Assembly: GCF_014534745.1 (NCBI RefSeq)
Contig: NZ_JACVVP010000022.1
Span: 50,708 to 114,707 of the forward strand
Reading direction: 5' to 3'
DNA length: 64,000 nucleotides
DNA from: Flammeovirga sp. EKP202
GTDB lineage: Bacteria > Bacteroidota > Bacteroidia > Cytophagales > Flammeovirgaceae
Shown: piece by piece, positions 54,905-63,893 of the stretch
How positions within the stretch are numbered: position 1 is the stretch's first letter
Layout: each line of letters begins with the position of its first letter
Notes under the pieces: model-generated
Told to the model about the DNA's origin: nothing
The model's database searches: none
What the model saw: the letters and a program-made list of their open reading frames with translations, nothing else
Translations under genes and position numbers: made by a program

Positions 54905-56539
54905 ATGAACACTCAACCAAAACTCATAAAAGCAACTAACATGACCATCAGAGAAGATCATCAAAAGTATGATGCCATCATTATTGGAAGCGGAATTGGT
55001 GCACTGACCACTGCTTCACTCCTTTCTCAAATCAAAAAGAAAAAAATACTAATTCTAGAAAAGCACTGGGTTATTGGTGGGCAAACACATGTCTTCAAAA
55101 GAAAGAAATATCATTTTGATGTTGGAGTCCATTACATTGGAAATATGGACCAAAGGTGTATGCCTCGTCAGATTTTCAATTTCATTACTGAAAATAAATT
55201 GAAGTGGAACAAGATGCCTCATATTTTTGAGAAGTTTGTCTACCCTGACTTTACATTTGATGTTCCTTCTCATCCAGAAGAATATAAAGAAAAACTAATC
55301 GCCCAATTTCCTGAAGAAGAAGAAGCGATTGAAAAATATTTCATAGATGTAAAAATTGCATCAAAATGGATGGAAGGTAATTATGCTTCTTCTTTTCAAA
55401 CACCAATTCTAAAAGCTTTAAGTAACCTTTACAAGCCCAAAAAAGGTAAGATCCTAGCACTGTCAATTACGAAAGATTATATGGATCTGAATTTCAACAA
55501 TCCAAAACTAAAAGCTGTATTGTGCTCACAATGGGGAGACTTTGGTTTACCTCCTTCTAAAAGTGCTTTTGGAATGCATTCTCTTATTGTTACCCATTAT
55601 TTTTATGGAGGGTATTACCCCGAAGGTGGTTCTAAAAACATCGCGAAGTACATTCAACCGACAATTGAAAAAAGTGGTGGCAAACTGATGGTGAACCAAG
55701 AGGTTGATGAAATAATCATAAAGAATAATAGAGCTGTAGGAGTGAAAGTAAAAGAAAAGCATGGGAAAACATTTACTGAAAAAGAATACTTCTCACCCGT
55801 CATTATTTCTTCCGTCGGTTTTCATGGAACTTTTAATCATTTGGTAAAAGAAAAGGTAAACTTCTTACCTCAGCTTCAAAAATTATCAGGTGGGATGAGT
55901 GCTATTTCACTTTACATTGGGTTAAAAGAAAATCCATCTAAGTTAGGTGTAAAAGGTGAAAACTATTGGATTTCTGGCTCTTATGATCATGATGCAACTT
56001 ACAAAAGTAGAAATGAAATAATCAATGGTGAAATCGAAAGTTGTTACCTTTCTTTTCCTTCCTTAAAAGAACAAAACCCTCAGCAACATACTGCTGAAAT
56101 TGTAACATTCGCTGATTTTGAAGCTTTCGAACAATGGAAAGATAAACCTTGGAAAAAAAGAGGGGAAGATTATGAAACATTAAAAAGTAAAATTGCGGAG
56201 GGATTAATCGCTTGTGTCGAAAAGCAACACCCTGGTTTTACGGCATTAATTGACTATTGTGAGCTCTCCACTCCTCTGACTATGGAAAACTTCACCTCTA
56301 AATTGGCTGGTCGAATGTATGGTTTAGCACATACTCCTCAACGTTTTTCTAGTGAATGGATCAAACCTCAAACACCTTTTAAAGGACTTTACATCACTGG
56401 GGGTGATATCTGTACCACTGGAGTGGTTGGAGCAATGATGGGAGGAGTAGCCACAGCTTCTGTTCTAGATGGTACATTTGGTTTTGGTAAACATCTTTAT
56501 AAAATTAGAAAGTACAATAAAAAAGAAGTTGAAGCTTAA
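54905..56539 (+). CDS. FAD-dependent oxidoreductase, phytoene desaturase/retinol saturase-like
   Basis: About 544 residues from MNTQPKLIKATNM. A later Met at 54941 (MTIREDHQKYDAIIIG) is also possible; the ATG at 54866 is excluded by the terminator. The Rossmann motif is DAIIIGSGIGALTTASLL, then LILEKHWVIGGQTHVFKRKK and FDVGVHYIG as in RetSat/CrtI-like enzymes. The C-terminal FAD contact is KGLYITGGDICTTGVVGAMM. Such enzymes saturate or desaturate polyene/isoprenoid chains. The substrate is unknown; a carotenoid or other isoprenoid is an inference. Confidence 0.85.
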   Translation: MNTQPKLIKATNMTIREDHQKYDAIIIGSGIGALTTASLLSQIKKKKILILEKHWVIGGQTHVFKRKKYHFDVGVHYIGNMDQRCMPRQIFNFITENKLKWNKMPHIFEKFVYPDFTFDVPSHPEEYKEKLIAQFPEEEEAIEKYFIDVKIASKWMEGNYASSFQTPILKALSNLYKPKKGKILALSITKDYMDLNFNNPKLKAVLCSQWGDFGLPPSKSAFGMHSLIVTHYFYGGYYPEGGSKNIAKYIQPTIEKSGGKLMVNQEVDEIIIKNNRAVGVKVKEKHGKTFTEKEYFSPVIISSVGFHGTFNHLVKEKVNFLPQLQKLSGGMSAISLYIGLKENPSKLGVKGENYWISGSYDHDATYKSRNEIINGEIESCYLSFPSLKEQNPQQHTAEIVTFADFEAFEQWKDKPWKKRGEDYETLKSKIAEGLIACVEKQHPGFTALIDYCELSTPLTMENFTSKLAGRMYGLAHTPQRFSSEWIKPQTPFKGLYITGGDICTTGVVGAMMGGVATASVLDGTFGFGKHLYKIRKYNKKEVEA

Positions 56540-56681
56540 TTATTTAAGGTCAAGTCATAGTACTTGGCTTTTCGCAAGCAAAATATTATTCTTTTAAAGA
56601 GCTAAAAAACAAAATAATTACATTAAGATGACAGAAATCACCAAAAACCAAATCCAAGTAAAAACTCATTAACAGTATATT

Positions 56682-56713
56682 TTTGTAAAGCACACCACCC
56701 TCGGATATTTTTG
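56682..56713 (+). promoter_or_regulatory. Consensus promoter of small membrane protein gene
   Basis: TTTG (56682-56685) and TATTTTTG (56706-56713) with a 20-bp spacer give an ideal -33/-7 pair. Transcription would begin near 56720, so the ATG at 56722 would be leaderless and the ATG at 56764 is preferred. Another TATTTTTG lies at 56678-56685, overlapping the -33 box. Confidence 0.7.
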
Positions 56714-56763
56714 TATGTATCATGTTAAAATTAGACCTAAGCAACTTACAACAACAAATCATT

Positions 56764-56958
56764 ATGAATATTTACAGATGGACCCTAGTTATTATTGCAA
56801 GTTTTATAGGAATCGGAAACATTTGGTTTTTAGATTTTAGTGATCTGAGCTTTATGAATAACATTTATGAGTATTGTGGAATGATTACAATGTTCATAAT
56901 CACGTATTTACTAGCCACTCAATCACGAGTAAAAAAGAGTGATAAGAACTCTATCTAA
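56764..56958 (+). CDS. Small two-helix membrane protein, 64 aa, unknown
   Basis: From ATG 56764 the product is MNIYRWTLVIIASFIGIGNI..., with hydrophobic stretches at about 5-21 and 38-52 and a basic tail (SRVKKSDKNSI). The in-frame ATG at 56722 adds 14 residues but coincides with the predicted start of transcription. No family is recognised. Confidence 0.55.
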   Translation: MNIYRWTLVIIASFIGIGNIWFLDFSDLSFMNNIYEYCGMITMFIITYLLATQSRVKKSDKNSI

Positions 56959-57067
56959 TAAGATAGATGATTTAAATTATTTAACTTTTCCTAAAAAACT
57001 GACATATCTTACCGAACTAAACTAAAACCTTCCTTACTTTGCAAATGAATTAAAAGTTAATTTTGCA

Positions 57068-57472
57068 ATGGTATTTTTCAAGAGATGGTCACGTAAAAAC
57101 TATGCAATTTTTAATTCTCTAAAAAGGGAAATTAAAATTTGCACGCTGAACGTGTGCCTACATTTGAATGCTCCAACTTTAATTCGTGAATTTGTAATCC
57201 AACAAAACTTCGCTTCTGAAGACCCTCCTGAAGAGGATGATTTCTTGCTGAGTGAATTGGAAATTTCACAATTAACGCTGTTGAGCAACCCACAGAGTAT
57301 TTCTGAAAGTAGTCGATCTGCCAGTCTATACAAAAACTTGCTAGATTCTACTAAAACTACTTTTTCTCGAATACCCTCCCTCCAACACGTATTAAGTTTT
57401 AATCTAATAAATCGTTTTCTTTTTGACGAGTCCAATACTCGTAAGGGAATTCTATTATCAAATTTTTCATAA
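57068..57472 (+). CDS. Probable 5' remnant of a BtuB-like TonB receptor (likely pseudogene)
   Basis: The 134-residue frame begins MVFFKRWSRKNYAIFNSLKR, matching the unusual N-terminus (KRWSRKxYAxFxSL) that I recall from BtuB-type TonB receptors of Bacteroidota. Then LLSELEISQ, SESSRSASLYKNLLDST and IPSLQHVLSFN resemble, in the right order, the TonB box and first plug helices (EVxIS, RSVxxIxxxxLxS, SxxxLLxxVxxxN). The frame stops after 134 codons, and the ~550 remaining residues of a receptor are missing; instead a palindromic element and bioB follow. A short functional peptide cannot be excluded. The antisense frame at 57100-57435 is a shadow. Confidence 0.5.
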   Translation: MVFFKRWSRKNYAIFNSLKREIKICTLNVCLHLNAPTLIREFVIQQNFASEDPPEEDDFLLSELEISQLTLLSNPQSISESSRSASLYKNLLDSTKTTFSRIPSLQHVLSFNLINRFLFDESNTRKGILLSNFS

Positions 57473-57635
57473 CCAAGAAGTCGTTTAACCGTCGGTTAAG
57501 CTATAGGCTTCTATATCCAAAATTTTAAGGATAGGTTGGTGATGAGATAATAGAAAAAGAAGATTTATCTTAGAACTTAATAGAAGAATATAGTTTGACA
57601 TGGCGTATGTACATGGAAAAAATAACCGGGTGTTT

Positions 57636-57774
57636 CGTGCACTATAGTTAAAACTATGGGCAGGTAATACAACAACCTAACCAAGACTAAAGTCTTGTAG
57701 GTTGATTACGGAGGCAACACTTTAGTGTTGTTGGAGTCAATATCAACAGCCCATGACTTCAGTCATGGTGCACG
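57636..57774. repeat. Multi-hairpin palindromic element upstream of bioB
   Basis: Outer arms CGTGCAC (57636-57642) and GTGCACG (57768-57774) enclose four stem-loops: CTATAG..CTATGG (57642-57659); GTAAT/CAACCT/AAGACT-AA-AGTCTT/AGGTTG/ATTAC (57664-57709); CAACACT-TT-AGTGTTG (57715-57730); and CCATGACT-TC-AGTCATGG (57751-57768). Three apices share ACT-two bases-AGT. There is no T-run or reading frame. It could be a REP-like element mobilised by a tyrosine transposase or a structured RNA in the bioB leader. The remaining part of the 57473-57830 gap has only a small repeat (TTAACC/GGTTAA near 57490). Confidence 0.6.
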
Positions 57775-57830
57775 ATATTTTGCCCCTTTTTTCTTTCCTA
57801 GTACTTAGACTTCACAAAATTAAGTATGAC

Positions 57831-58838
57831 ATGCAAGCAAGTATTAGACATGATTGGACTAGACAAGAGGTAGCTGAAATTTATCACTTACCTTTAATGG
57901 AATTAATGTACAGAGCTTCAACTATTCACCGTGAATATCAGCAAACTGGAGAGGTACAGGTATGTACTCTACTTTCTGTAAAAACAGGTGGTTGTAAAGA
58001 AGACTGTAGCTACTGTTCTCAATCTGCACGCTATAATACACATGTTGCTCCTCACAAATTAATGACCACTGAGTCGGTAGTCAACAAAGCGAAACAAGCT
58101 AAAGAAAATGGTTCTACTCGTTTTTGTATGGGTGCGGCTTGGAGAGAAGCGAGATCTAACAAAGACTTCGAAAGAGTATTGGACATGGTAGGTCAAATCA
58201 ATGAGATGGGCCTTGAGGTTTGTGCTACTTTAGGCATGTTGGACGAAGAACAAGCGGAAGCATTAAAAGAAGCAGGGCTTTACGCATACAACCACAACTT
58301 AGACACAAGTAGAGAATATTACGAACAAGTAATTACGACAAGAACATTTGACGACCGTTTAGAGACGATCAAAAACGTTCAAAAAGCAAAGATTTCAGTA
58401 TGTTCAGGTGGTATCATCGGGTTAGGTGAAACAGACGAAGACAGAATCGGAATGTTAACTACTTTAGCATGTCTTCCTACTCACCCTGAATCAGTTCCTG
58501 TAAACGCATTGGTTCCTGTAGAAGGTACGCCAATGGAAGGCAACAAAATGGTTTCTACTTGGGAAATGATTCGTATGATTGCTACTGCAAGAATCATCAT
58601 GCCTCAAGCAATGGTACGTCTTTCTGCAGGTAGAACTGAAATGAGTACTGAAGCTCAATCACTTTGCTTTATGGCTGGCGCTAACTCCATCTTCGCCGGT
58701 GATCAATTGCTTACTACTCCAAACCCTGAGGAAGATGTAGACATGATCATGTTCAAAACTTTAGGATTAACACCAAGAGCATCTTTTAAAGAAGAAACAA
58801 AGAAAACAAAGCTAGAAAAAGACGCTGTAATATATTAA
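57831..58838 (+). CDS. bioB: Biotin synthase
   Basis: A 335-residue radical SAM enzyme that inserts sulfur into dethiobiotin. The cluster motif is CKEDCSYC (Cys55, Cys59, Cys62 from this start). GAAWREARSNKDFERVLDMV, YNHNLDTSREYYEQVITTRTF and VCSGGIIGLGETDEDRIGML are diagnostic. The frame is open from 57753, but the added residues are read through the palindromic element; MQASIRHDWT at 57831 is the family start. It lies upstream of bioF, separated by 265 bp holding a large inverted repeat. Confidence 0.97.
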   Translation: MQASIRHDWTRQEVAEIYHLPLMELMYRASTIHREYQQTGEVQVCTLLSVKTGGCKEDCSYCSQSARYNTHVAPHKLMTTESVVNKAKQAKENGSTRFCMGAAWREARSNKDFERVLDMVGQINEMGLEVCATLGMLDEEQAEALKEAGLYAYNHNLDTSREYYEQVITTRTFDDRLETIKNVQKAKISVCSGGIIGLGETDEDRIGMLTTLACLPTHPESVPVNALVPVEGTPMEGNKMVSTWEMIRMIATARIIMPQAMVRLSAGRTEMSTEAQSLCFMAGANSIFAGDQLLTTPNPEEDVDMIMFKTLGLTPRASFKEETKKTKLEKDAVIY

Positions 58839-58845
58839 GAATGAA

Positions 58846-59088
58846 GAATGAACAATTAAGAATTATAGTTCACAGCTAGAGCAAGTGGTAAAGACGTATT
58901 AACTGGTTCAAGTCTTAAGTTGAAAGCGTGACTTGGACCCAAATAGGTAAAAAGTCTGTAGACTTTTAGTGTTTCTATAAGTCTACAGACTTATTCGAAA
59001 TATAAGCACAAGTGACGCTATCGCTTAACACTTGCGCTAGTTACCTTAATCAGTTATTCACTGAATTATAATTTTTAATTGTTCATTC
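58846..59088. repeat. MITE-like long inverted repeat between bioB and bioF
   Basis: Arms at 58846-58867 and 59067-59088 (GAATGAACAATTAA...) are complementary over 22 bp with one G-T wobble. Further inside, 58874-58891 pairs with 59025-59042 (15 of 18), and AAGTCTGTAGACTT (58952-58965) pairs perfectly with its complement at 58979-58992. The whole 243 bp could fold into one long branched hairpin. There is no reading frame. The terminal inverted repeats and size fit a small non-autonomous mobile element. Confidence 0.6.
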
Positions 59089-59103
59089 CATCCTCAAATC
59101 AAG

Positions 59104-60288
59104 ATGGAGCTATCACAACAATTATCGGCATTTAAAGAAACCCATCAATACAGGTCTTTGAAAGAGATTGACCGTAAAGATGGAGGTCATGTGCAATTCC
59201 AAGGAAAAGACTTTATCAGTTTTACTTCCAATGATTATTTGGGAATTGCGTCTGACAAAGGACTTCAAGAAGCGTTTTTAAAAGAAAACCAAGCTGATTT
59301 TTTCAGCTTTGGAAGTGCATCCTCACGCCTTTTGGAAGGGCATTCTAGTATTTGTACCCAATTGGAAAATACGATTGCTTCTTCTTATGGAAAAGAAGCG
59401 TGTTTATGGATGAATAGTGGTTATCACGCCAATATTGGTTTGATGTCAAGTCTTCCTCAAAAAGGAGATTTGATATTATCAGATAAACTGAATCATGCAA
59501 GTATAGTTGACGGATTGAAGTTGGCTAAAGCACAATTTGAGCGATTCAGACATTTGGATTATGATCACTTAGAACGACTTCTAAAAAAGCATAGAGAAAA
59601 CTTCAATAAGGTATTTATTGTCTCTGAAGCCCTTTTCAGCATGGATGGCGATTGTTGTGATGTAAAGAAATTGGTAGCGTTAAAGCAAAAGTATAGCTGT
59701 CATTTGATCATTGATGAAGCGCACAGTGTTGGTGCTTTTGGTGAAAATGGACTGGGTTTATGTGAAGCGGAAGGGAAAATAGAAGACATTGATGTAATTG
59801 TTGCCCCTTGTGGAAAAGCATTAGGTGCAGTGGGTGCATTTGTGGTTTTATCAGCTGAATGGAAGGAGTATTTAATCAATACTTGCCGTTCTTTTATCTA
59901 CACTACTGCCCTGCCTCCAATAAATACAGCTTGGCTGTTATTTACTTGGAAGAAAATCCAAAAAGCAGGAACTCTTCGCTCACAATTAGAGAACAACACC
60001 AATTACTTTATTCAAAAAGCAAAGGAATCAGGAATAGACACTGTTTCTACCACCTACATTCAACCTATCATTATTGGAGACAATAAAGATTGTTTGGCTT
60101 TAACCGAGGCTCTTAATCAAGAGGAAATTATTGTGAGTGCTATCCGTTATCCAACAGTCCCAAAAGGGACCGCGAGATTGAGACTTTCTATCACTTCTAA
60201 TCATACCAAAGAAGAGATAGATAAGGTATTGGACATGATTAATCACTACAAAAAATCAGAAACACATGCAGACACATTGGTTAAATAA
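59104..60288 (+). CDS. bioF: 8-amino-7-oxononanoate synthase
   Basis: A 394-residue PLP enzyme that condenses pimeloyl-ACP and alanine. FISFTSNDYLGIAS, GSASSRLLEGH, MNSGYHANIG, LIIDEAHSVGAFG and the PLP lysine Lys238 in CGKALGAVGAF are visible. It overlaps bioG by 23 bp, which indicates translational coupling in bioF-G-C-D-A. Confidence 0.95.
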   Translation: MELSQQLSAFKETHQYRSLKEIDRKDGGHVQFQGKDFISFTSNDYLGIASDKGLQEAFLKENQADFFSFGSASSRLLEGHSSICTQLENTIASSYGKEACLWMNSGYHANIGLMSSLPQKGDLILSDKLNHASIVDGLKLAKAQFERFRHLDYDHLERLLKKHRENFNKVFIVSEALFSMDGDCCDVKKLVALKQKYSCHLIIDEAHSVGAFGENGLGLCEAEGKIEDIDVIVAPCGKALGAVGAFVVLSAEWKEYLINTCRSFIYTTALPPINTAWLLFTWKKIQKAGTLRSQLENNTNYFIQKAKESGIDTVSTTYIQPIIIGDNKDCLALTEALNQEEIIVSAIRYPTVPKGTARLRLSITSNHTKEEIDKVLDMINHYKKSETHADTLVK

Positions 60289-60937
60289 AAAGGATTCTGA
60301 TAGCGTCATTATCTTTTTTGCAGGTTGGGGACAAAGCAGGCATTATTTCGAGCAAAACTTAACTTCTGAGAAGGATGTTTTGATGGTCTGTCAATATACA
60401 CACCTTGATTTCAACAGTATCATTGAAGCAATTTCAGATTATAAAGAGAAAACGGTAATTGGGTGGTCTTTTGGCGTTCTTGTAGCTTCAAAATTTATGG
60501 AGACTTACTCTGATTACAATCATTCTATCGCCATCAACGGTTCATTAAAACCAGTGGATGATACAGAAGGAATTCCAACCGCTATTTTTAATGGAACCCT
60601 TCAGCTTTTATCTCAAAAATCTTGGGAGAAGTTTGCGTTTAGGATGATTGGTGATCGTTTGGTGTATACCTCATTTATTGAAAATAACGATAGAGAAATC
60701 GATTCATTAAAAGATGAACTCGCTTTCTTGGGACAATGTGAATCCCCATCGAAAACCATCACTTTTGATCAAGTTTTAGTAAGTCAAAAAGATAGAATTT
60801 TCCCCTCTGACAATTTGATGAATTCATGGATTGCCAAGGGAATCGCACCGCAACTTATCGATACACATCACTTTCCATTCCATCATTATCACACATGGGA
60901 AAGCATTGGTCAACTCAATCAAACATTAAGCTTATGA
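60266..60937 (+). CDS. bioG: BioG-type pimeloyl-ACP methyl ester esterase (DUF452)
   Basis: A 223-residue alpha/beta-hydrolase of the DUF452/BioG family: IIFFAGWGQSRHYF near the N-terminus, nucleophile Ser68 in IGWSFGVLVAS, and a C-terminal HHFPFHHYHTWESI with the catalytic His region. It removes the methyl ester that BioC adds, releasing pimeloyl-ACP. It overlaps bioF by 23 bp at its start and bioC by 4 bp (ATGA) at its end. Confidence 0.9.
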   Translation: MQTHWLNKKDSDSVIIFFAGWGQSRHYFEQNLTSEKDVLMVCQYTHLDFNSIIEAISDYKEKTVIGWSFGVLVASKFMETYSDYNHSIAINGSLKPVDDTEGIPTAIFNGTLQLLSQKSWEKFAFRMIGDRLVYTSFIENNDREIDSLKDELAFLGQCESPSKTITFDQVLVSQKDRIFPSDNLMNSWIAKGIAPQLIDTHHFPFHHYHTWESIGQLNQTLSL

Positions 60938-61686
60938 TTACTGTAGACAAACAAAAAGTGGCATCTCGTTTTGGTAAAAATGTAGGCACTTATGACAAAG
61001 AGGCTTTTATTCAAAAAGAAATTACCAACGAGCTTTACAAAGAAATAATTAATCGTGAAACACATTTTCATAAGGCCTTTGAGATTGGGTGTGGCTCTGG
61101 TTTTTTAACGAAACAAATAGAAAAGAATATCAGTGGTGATTATATCGTCAATGATCTTGATCCGCTTTGTACACATCAACTTTTGAGGGAGTTTCCAAGG
61201 TTGGATTTTAAAGTAGGTGATATCGAGAATATTCCCCTGCCTCAAAGTTTAGACTTAGTCATTTCTACCTCTGTATTACAATGGATGGAAGATATTGATG
61301 CACTTTTAAAAAGAATTTATAATGCATTAGAACCGAACGGATACTTTGCTTTTTCCACATTCGGACCTTCCAATTTTATAGAAATTAAAGCCTTACTTAA
61401 CCAAGGGCTAGAGTATTTATCCATTGAGGAATGGAAATTATTACTTCAAAAAAATGGATTTGAGTTATTGAATACATGGGAGTGGAAAGAAGAATGTCTT
61501 TTTGATTCAGGAACAGCTGTATTGAAACACATGAAAAACACTGGGGTAAACGGTACAGCCAAAAATCAAAAAGTATGGAATGCTAGAATTTTACAACAGT
61601 TTAATACAGAGTACCAAGATCATTTTTCTAAAAATGACAAAGTAACACTTACTTATCACCCTTTGTTTTTCATCCTAAAAAAATAA
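60934..61686 (+). CDS. bioC: Malonyl-ACP O-methyltransferase
   Basis: A 250-residue SAM-dependent methyltransferase. The start at 60934 (MITVDKQKVASRFGKNVGTYD) overlaps the bioG stop as ATGA; an earlier in-frame ATG lies deep in bioG. Motif I is FEIGCGSGFLTKQI, then DYIVNDLDPLC, VGDIENIPLP and LVISTSVLQWMEDIDALL. It starts pimelate synthesis by capping malonyl-ACP. Confidence 0.93.
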   Translation: MITVDKQKVASRFGKNVGTYDKEAFIQKEITNELYKEIINRETHFHKAFEIGCGSGFLTKQIEKNISGDYIVNDLDPLCTHQLLREFPRLDFKVGDIENIPLPQSLDLVISTSVLQWMEDIDALLKRIYNALEPNGYFAFSTFGPSNFIEIKALLNQGLEYLSIEEWKLLLQKNGFELLNTWEWKEECLFDSGTAVLKHMKNTGVNGTAKNQKVWNARILQQFNTEYQDHFSKNDKVTLTYHPLFFILKK

Positions 61687-61690
61687 AATC

Positions 61691-62332
61691 ATGAACCTAT
61701 TTATATCAGCCATCAGTACAGACAGCGGGAAATCAGTAATCTCAGCTATTTTTACTGAAGCATTACAAGCTTCTTACTGGAAACCTGTTCAAGCGGGATT
61801 CCCAACAGATACAGAAACGGTACACGCACTTCTTCCAACGAAGATTGATAAAATACCTGAAGCCTACCTTTTAAAGCATCCAATGTCTCCTCACGCTTCT
61901 GCTAGAAGAGAAAATATAAAAGTAGCATTGGACAACATCACATTACCTGAGCATTCAAAAGAACACATGATCATAGAAGGTGCAGGTGGTTTGATGGTAC
62001 CTTTGAATGATGATGAAATGGTAATTGATATTGCAGAAAAGCACAATTTACCTATCGTTTTAGTTTCTAATACTTACTTAGGAAGTATCAACCACTCTTT
62101 ATTGTCTATTCGTGAGATTCAAAGAAGGGAACTTGATTTAGTAGGTATTGTTTTCAATGGAGAGAAAAATGAAGATACGGAAAGTGTAATTTTAAAACAC
62201 GCCCAAGTACCTTGTCTGCTTAGACTTCCTCAATTGGAAGACCTTGAAGCTGAAACCATCAGTAAGTACGCTTCTATCGTCAAAGAAAACTTAATTGACA
62301 ACAACATCATAACCATTTCAGAACATGCATAA
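61691..62332 (+). CDS. bioD: Dethiobiotin synthetase
   Basis: A 213-residue ATPase that closes the ureido ring from DAPA and CO2. The P-loop is STDSGKS (9-15), then WKPVQAGFPTDTE, and IIEGAGGLMVPLNDDEMVID carries the conserved GAGG. FNGEKNEDTE replaces the usual N-x-D base-binding segment. It lies 4 bp after bioC and overlaps bioA by 8 bp. Confidence 0.92.
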   Translation: MNLFISAISTDSGKSVISAIFTEALQASYWKPVQAGFPTDTETVHALLPTKIDKIPEAYLLKHPMSPHASARRENIKVALDNITLPEHSKEHMIIEGAGGLMVPLNDDEMVIDIAEKHNLPIVLVSNTYLGSINHSLLSIREIQRRELDLVGIVFNGEKNEDTESVILKHAQVPCLLRLPQLEDLEAETISKYASIVKENLIDNNIITISEHA

Positions 62333-63644
62333 GAGTTTAGTAGAAAGAGATCAGAGTTGTATTTGGCATCCTTTTACAGCACAGACATTGGCTCCTCCTC
62401 CCCTTCCAGTAAAAAGAGCGAAAGGTACTAAAATCATTTTAGAAGATGGTACTGAGATCATAGATGCCGTTTCTTCATGGTGGGTCAACATTCATGGGCA
62501 TGGTAATGAGGCCTTGGCGGAGACATTAAAACAACAAGCATTAGATCTGGATCATATCATCTTTGCGGGCTTCACACATGAACCTGCGGTGAAATTAGCG
62601 GAGCAATTAATTCCGCAATTGAGAGGTGATCTTTCTCGTGTTTTCTTTTCGGATAACGGAAGTACAGCCAATGAGATCGCCATCAAGATGATCATTCAGT
62701 ATTTCTACAATAAGGGAATACACACAAGAAAGAAAGTCATTGCTTTTGAAGGGGCTTATCACGGTGATACTTTTGGAGCATTGTCTATGGCAGATCGCTC
62801 ACCTTTTTCTAAGCCATTTGAAGATTATCTTTTTGATGTGGATTTCCTTCCTTTCCCTACAGAAGAGAATTGGGAAGAAGTGAGAACACGAATGGAAACG
62901 CTTTGTCAAACGGAAGAGTATTGTGCATTTATCTTTGAGCCTCTTGTACAAGGTGCCTCGGGTATGAGAATGTACAAAAGTGAGTGGTTAGATGAGTTGA
63001 TGGGTATTGCTCATGATCATGGTACATTATGTATTGCTGACGAGGTAATGACCGGCTTTTACAGAACCGGCGAACTCTTCGCAACGCATCACCTTAAAAA
63101 TAACACTCCAGATATCATCACAATGTCCAAAGCATTGACAGGAGGAATTATGCCATTGAGCCTTACAATCTGTACAAATGAGATTTATGATGCTTACCTA
63201 ACGGATGATGTTTTGAAGACGTTCTTTCATGGTCACTCTTTCACCGGAAACCCATTGGCTTGTGCAGTCGCTTCAAAAAGCTTGGAGATGTTGCTGAGTG
63301 AGGAAAGACAAGCACAGATTAAAAATATTGTTGCCTCTCATAAAACATTCAAATCAAAGATCTCTTCCACACCTTTCTGTAAATCAGTAAGACAAACGGG
63401 AACGATCCTAGCCATTGAATACGATACTGAAAAAGAGACTTCTTATTTCAATTCGATCAAGGATGAATTATATAAATATTTCTTGTCGGAAAATGTACTA
63501 TTACGTCCTTTAGGTAATGTAGTATACATCAATACGACATATACAATTACGCAAGTTGAATTAGAAAAAGTATATAACGTCATTGAAAATGTTTTTACAA
63601 ATGGTATAAGTAAAATTCAAAGTAACGAAATGAGTTTAACTTAA
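62325..63644 (+). CDS. bioA: Adenosylmethionine-8-amino-7-oxononanoate aminotransferase
   Basis: A 439-residue class III aminotransferase that makes DAPA using SAM as amino donor. IWHPFTAQ, SSWWVNIHGHGN, FFSDNGSTANEIAIKM, FEGAYHGDTFGALS, CIADEVMTGFYRTG and the PLP lysine Lys269 in ITMSKALTGG are visible, followed by FFHGHSFTGNPLACAVA. It is the last gene of the biotin operon; a terminator follows ~155 bp later. Confidence 0.95.
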   Translation: MHKSLVERDQSCIWHPFTAQTLAPPPLPVKRAKGTKIILEDGTEIIDAVSSWWVNIHGHGNEALAETLKQQALDLDHIIFAGFTHEPAVKLAEQLIPQLRGDLSRVFFSDNGSTANEIAIKMIIQYFYNKGIHTRKKVIAFEGAYHGDTFGALSMADRSPFSKPFEDYLFDVDFLPFPTEENWEEVRTRMETLCQTEEYCAFIFEPLVQGASGMRMYKSEWLDELMGIAHDHGTLCIADEVMTGFYRTGELFATHHLKNNTPDIITMSKALTGGIMPLSLTICTNEIYDAYLTDDVLKTFFHGHSFTGNPLACAVASKSLEMLLSEERQAQIKNIVASHKTFKSKISSTPFCKSVRQTGTILAIEYDTEKETSYFNSIKDELYKYFLSENVLLRPLGNVVYINTTYTITQVELEKVYNVIENVFTNGISKIQSNEMSLT

Positions 63645-63798
63645 ATTGTACTGTACATCCTGTTAATGGTGTATTTTTATAAATATTTATAGATAAAAGC
63701 ATTTAAATTATATTATTTCTTGCTTAAGTGAAATAAAAATTGTTATTTAGTACACGAAAACAGCAATAAGAAATAGTTTTTGGGTTATTAAAGGAATT

Positions 63799-63830
63799 AA
63801 AAAGATCACCATTTTGTGGTGATCTTTTTT
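63799..63830 (+). terminator. Terminator of the biotin operon
   Basis: AAAAAGATCACCA at 63799-63811 pairs with TGGTGATCTTTTT at 63817-63829, followed by a T-run. It lies between bioA and the transposase gene. Confidence 0.85.
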
Positions 63831-63893
63831 TATTTAATTGAATTATTTTATAATCTGTGGTTTTCTGGGTCACTAACAAAAAGTGGGCATAGG

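Noticed and set aside
57100..57435. 111-aa minus-strand ORF
   Set aside because: It is antisense to the TonB-receptor-like ORF, whose motifs are recognisable, while the antisense translation shows no family features.
57473..57830. Possible riboswitch or CRISPR-like array before bioB
   Set aside because: The hairpins differ in stem sequence and there are no equal spacers, and no known riboswitch core (TPP, cobalamin) is recognisable. It is reported as a multi-hairpin element.
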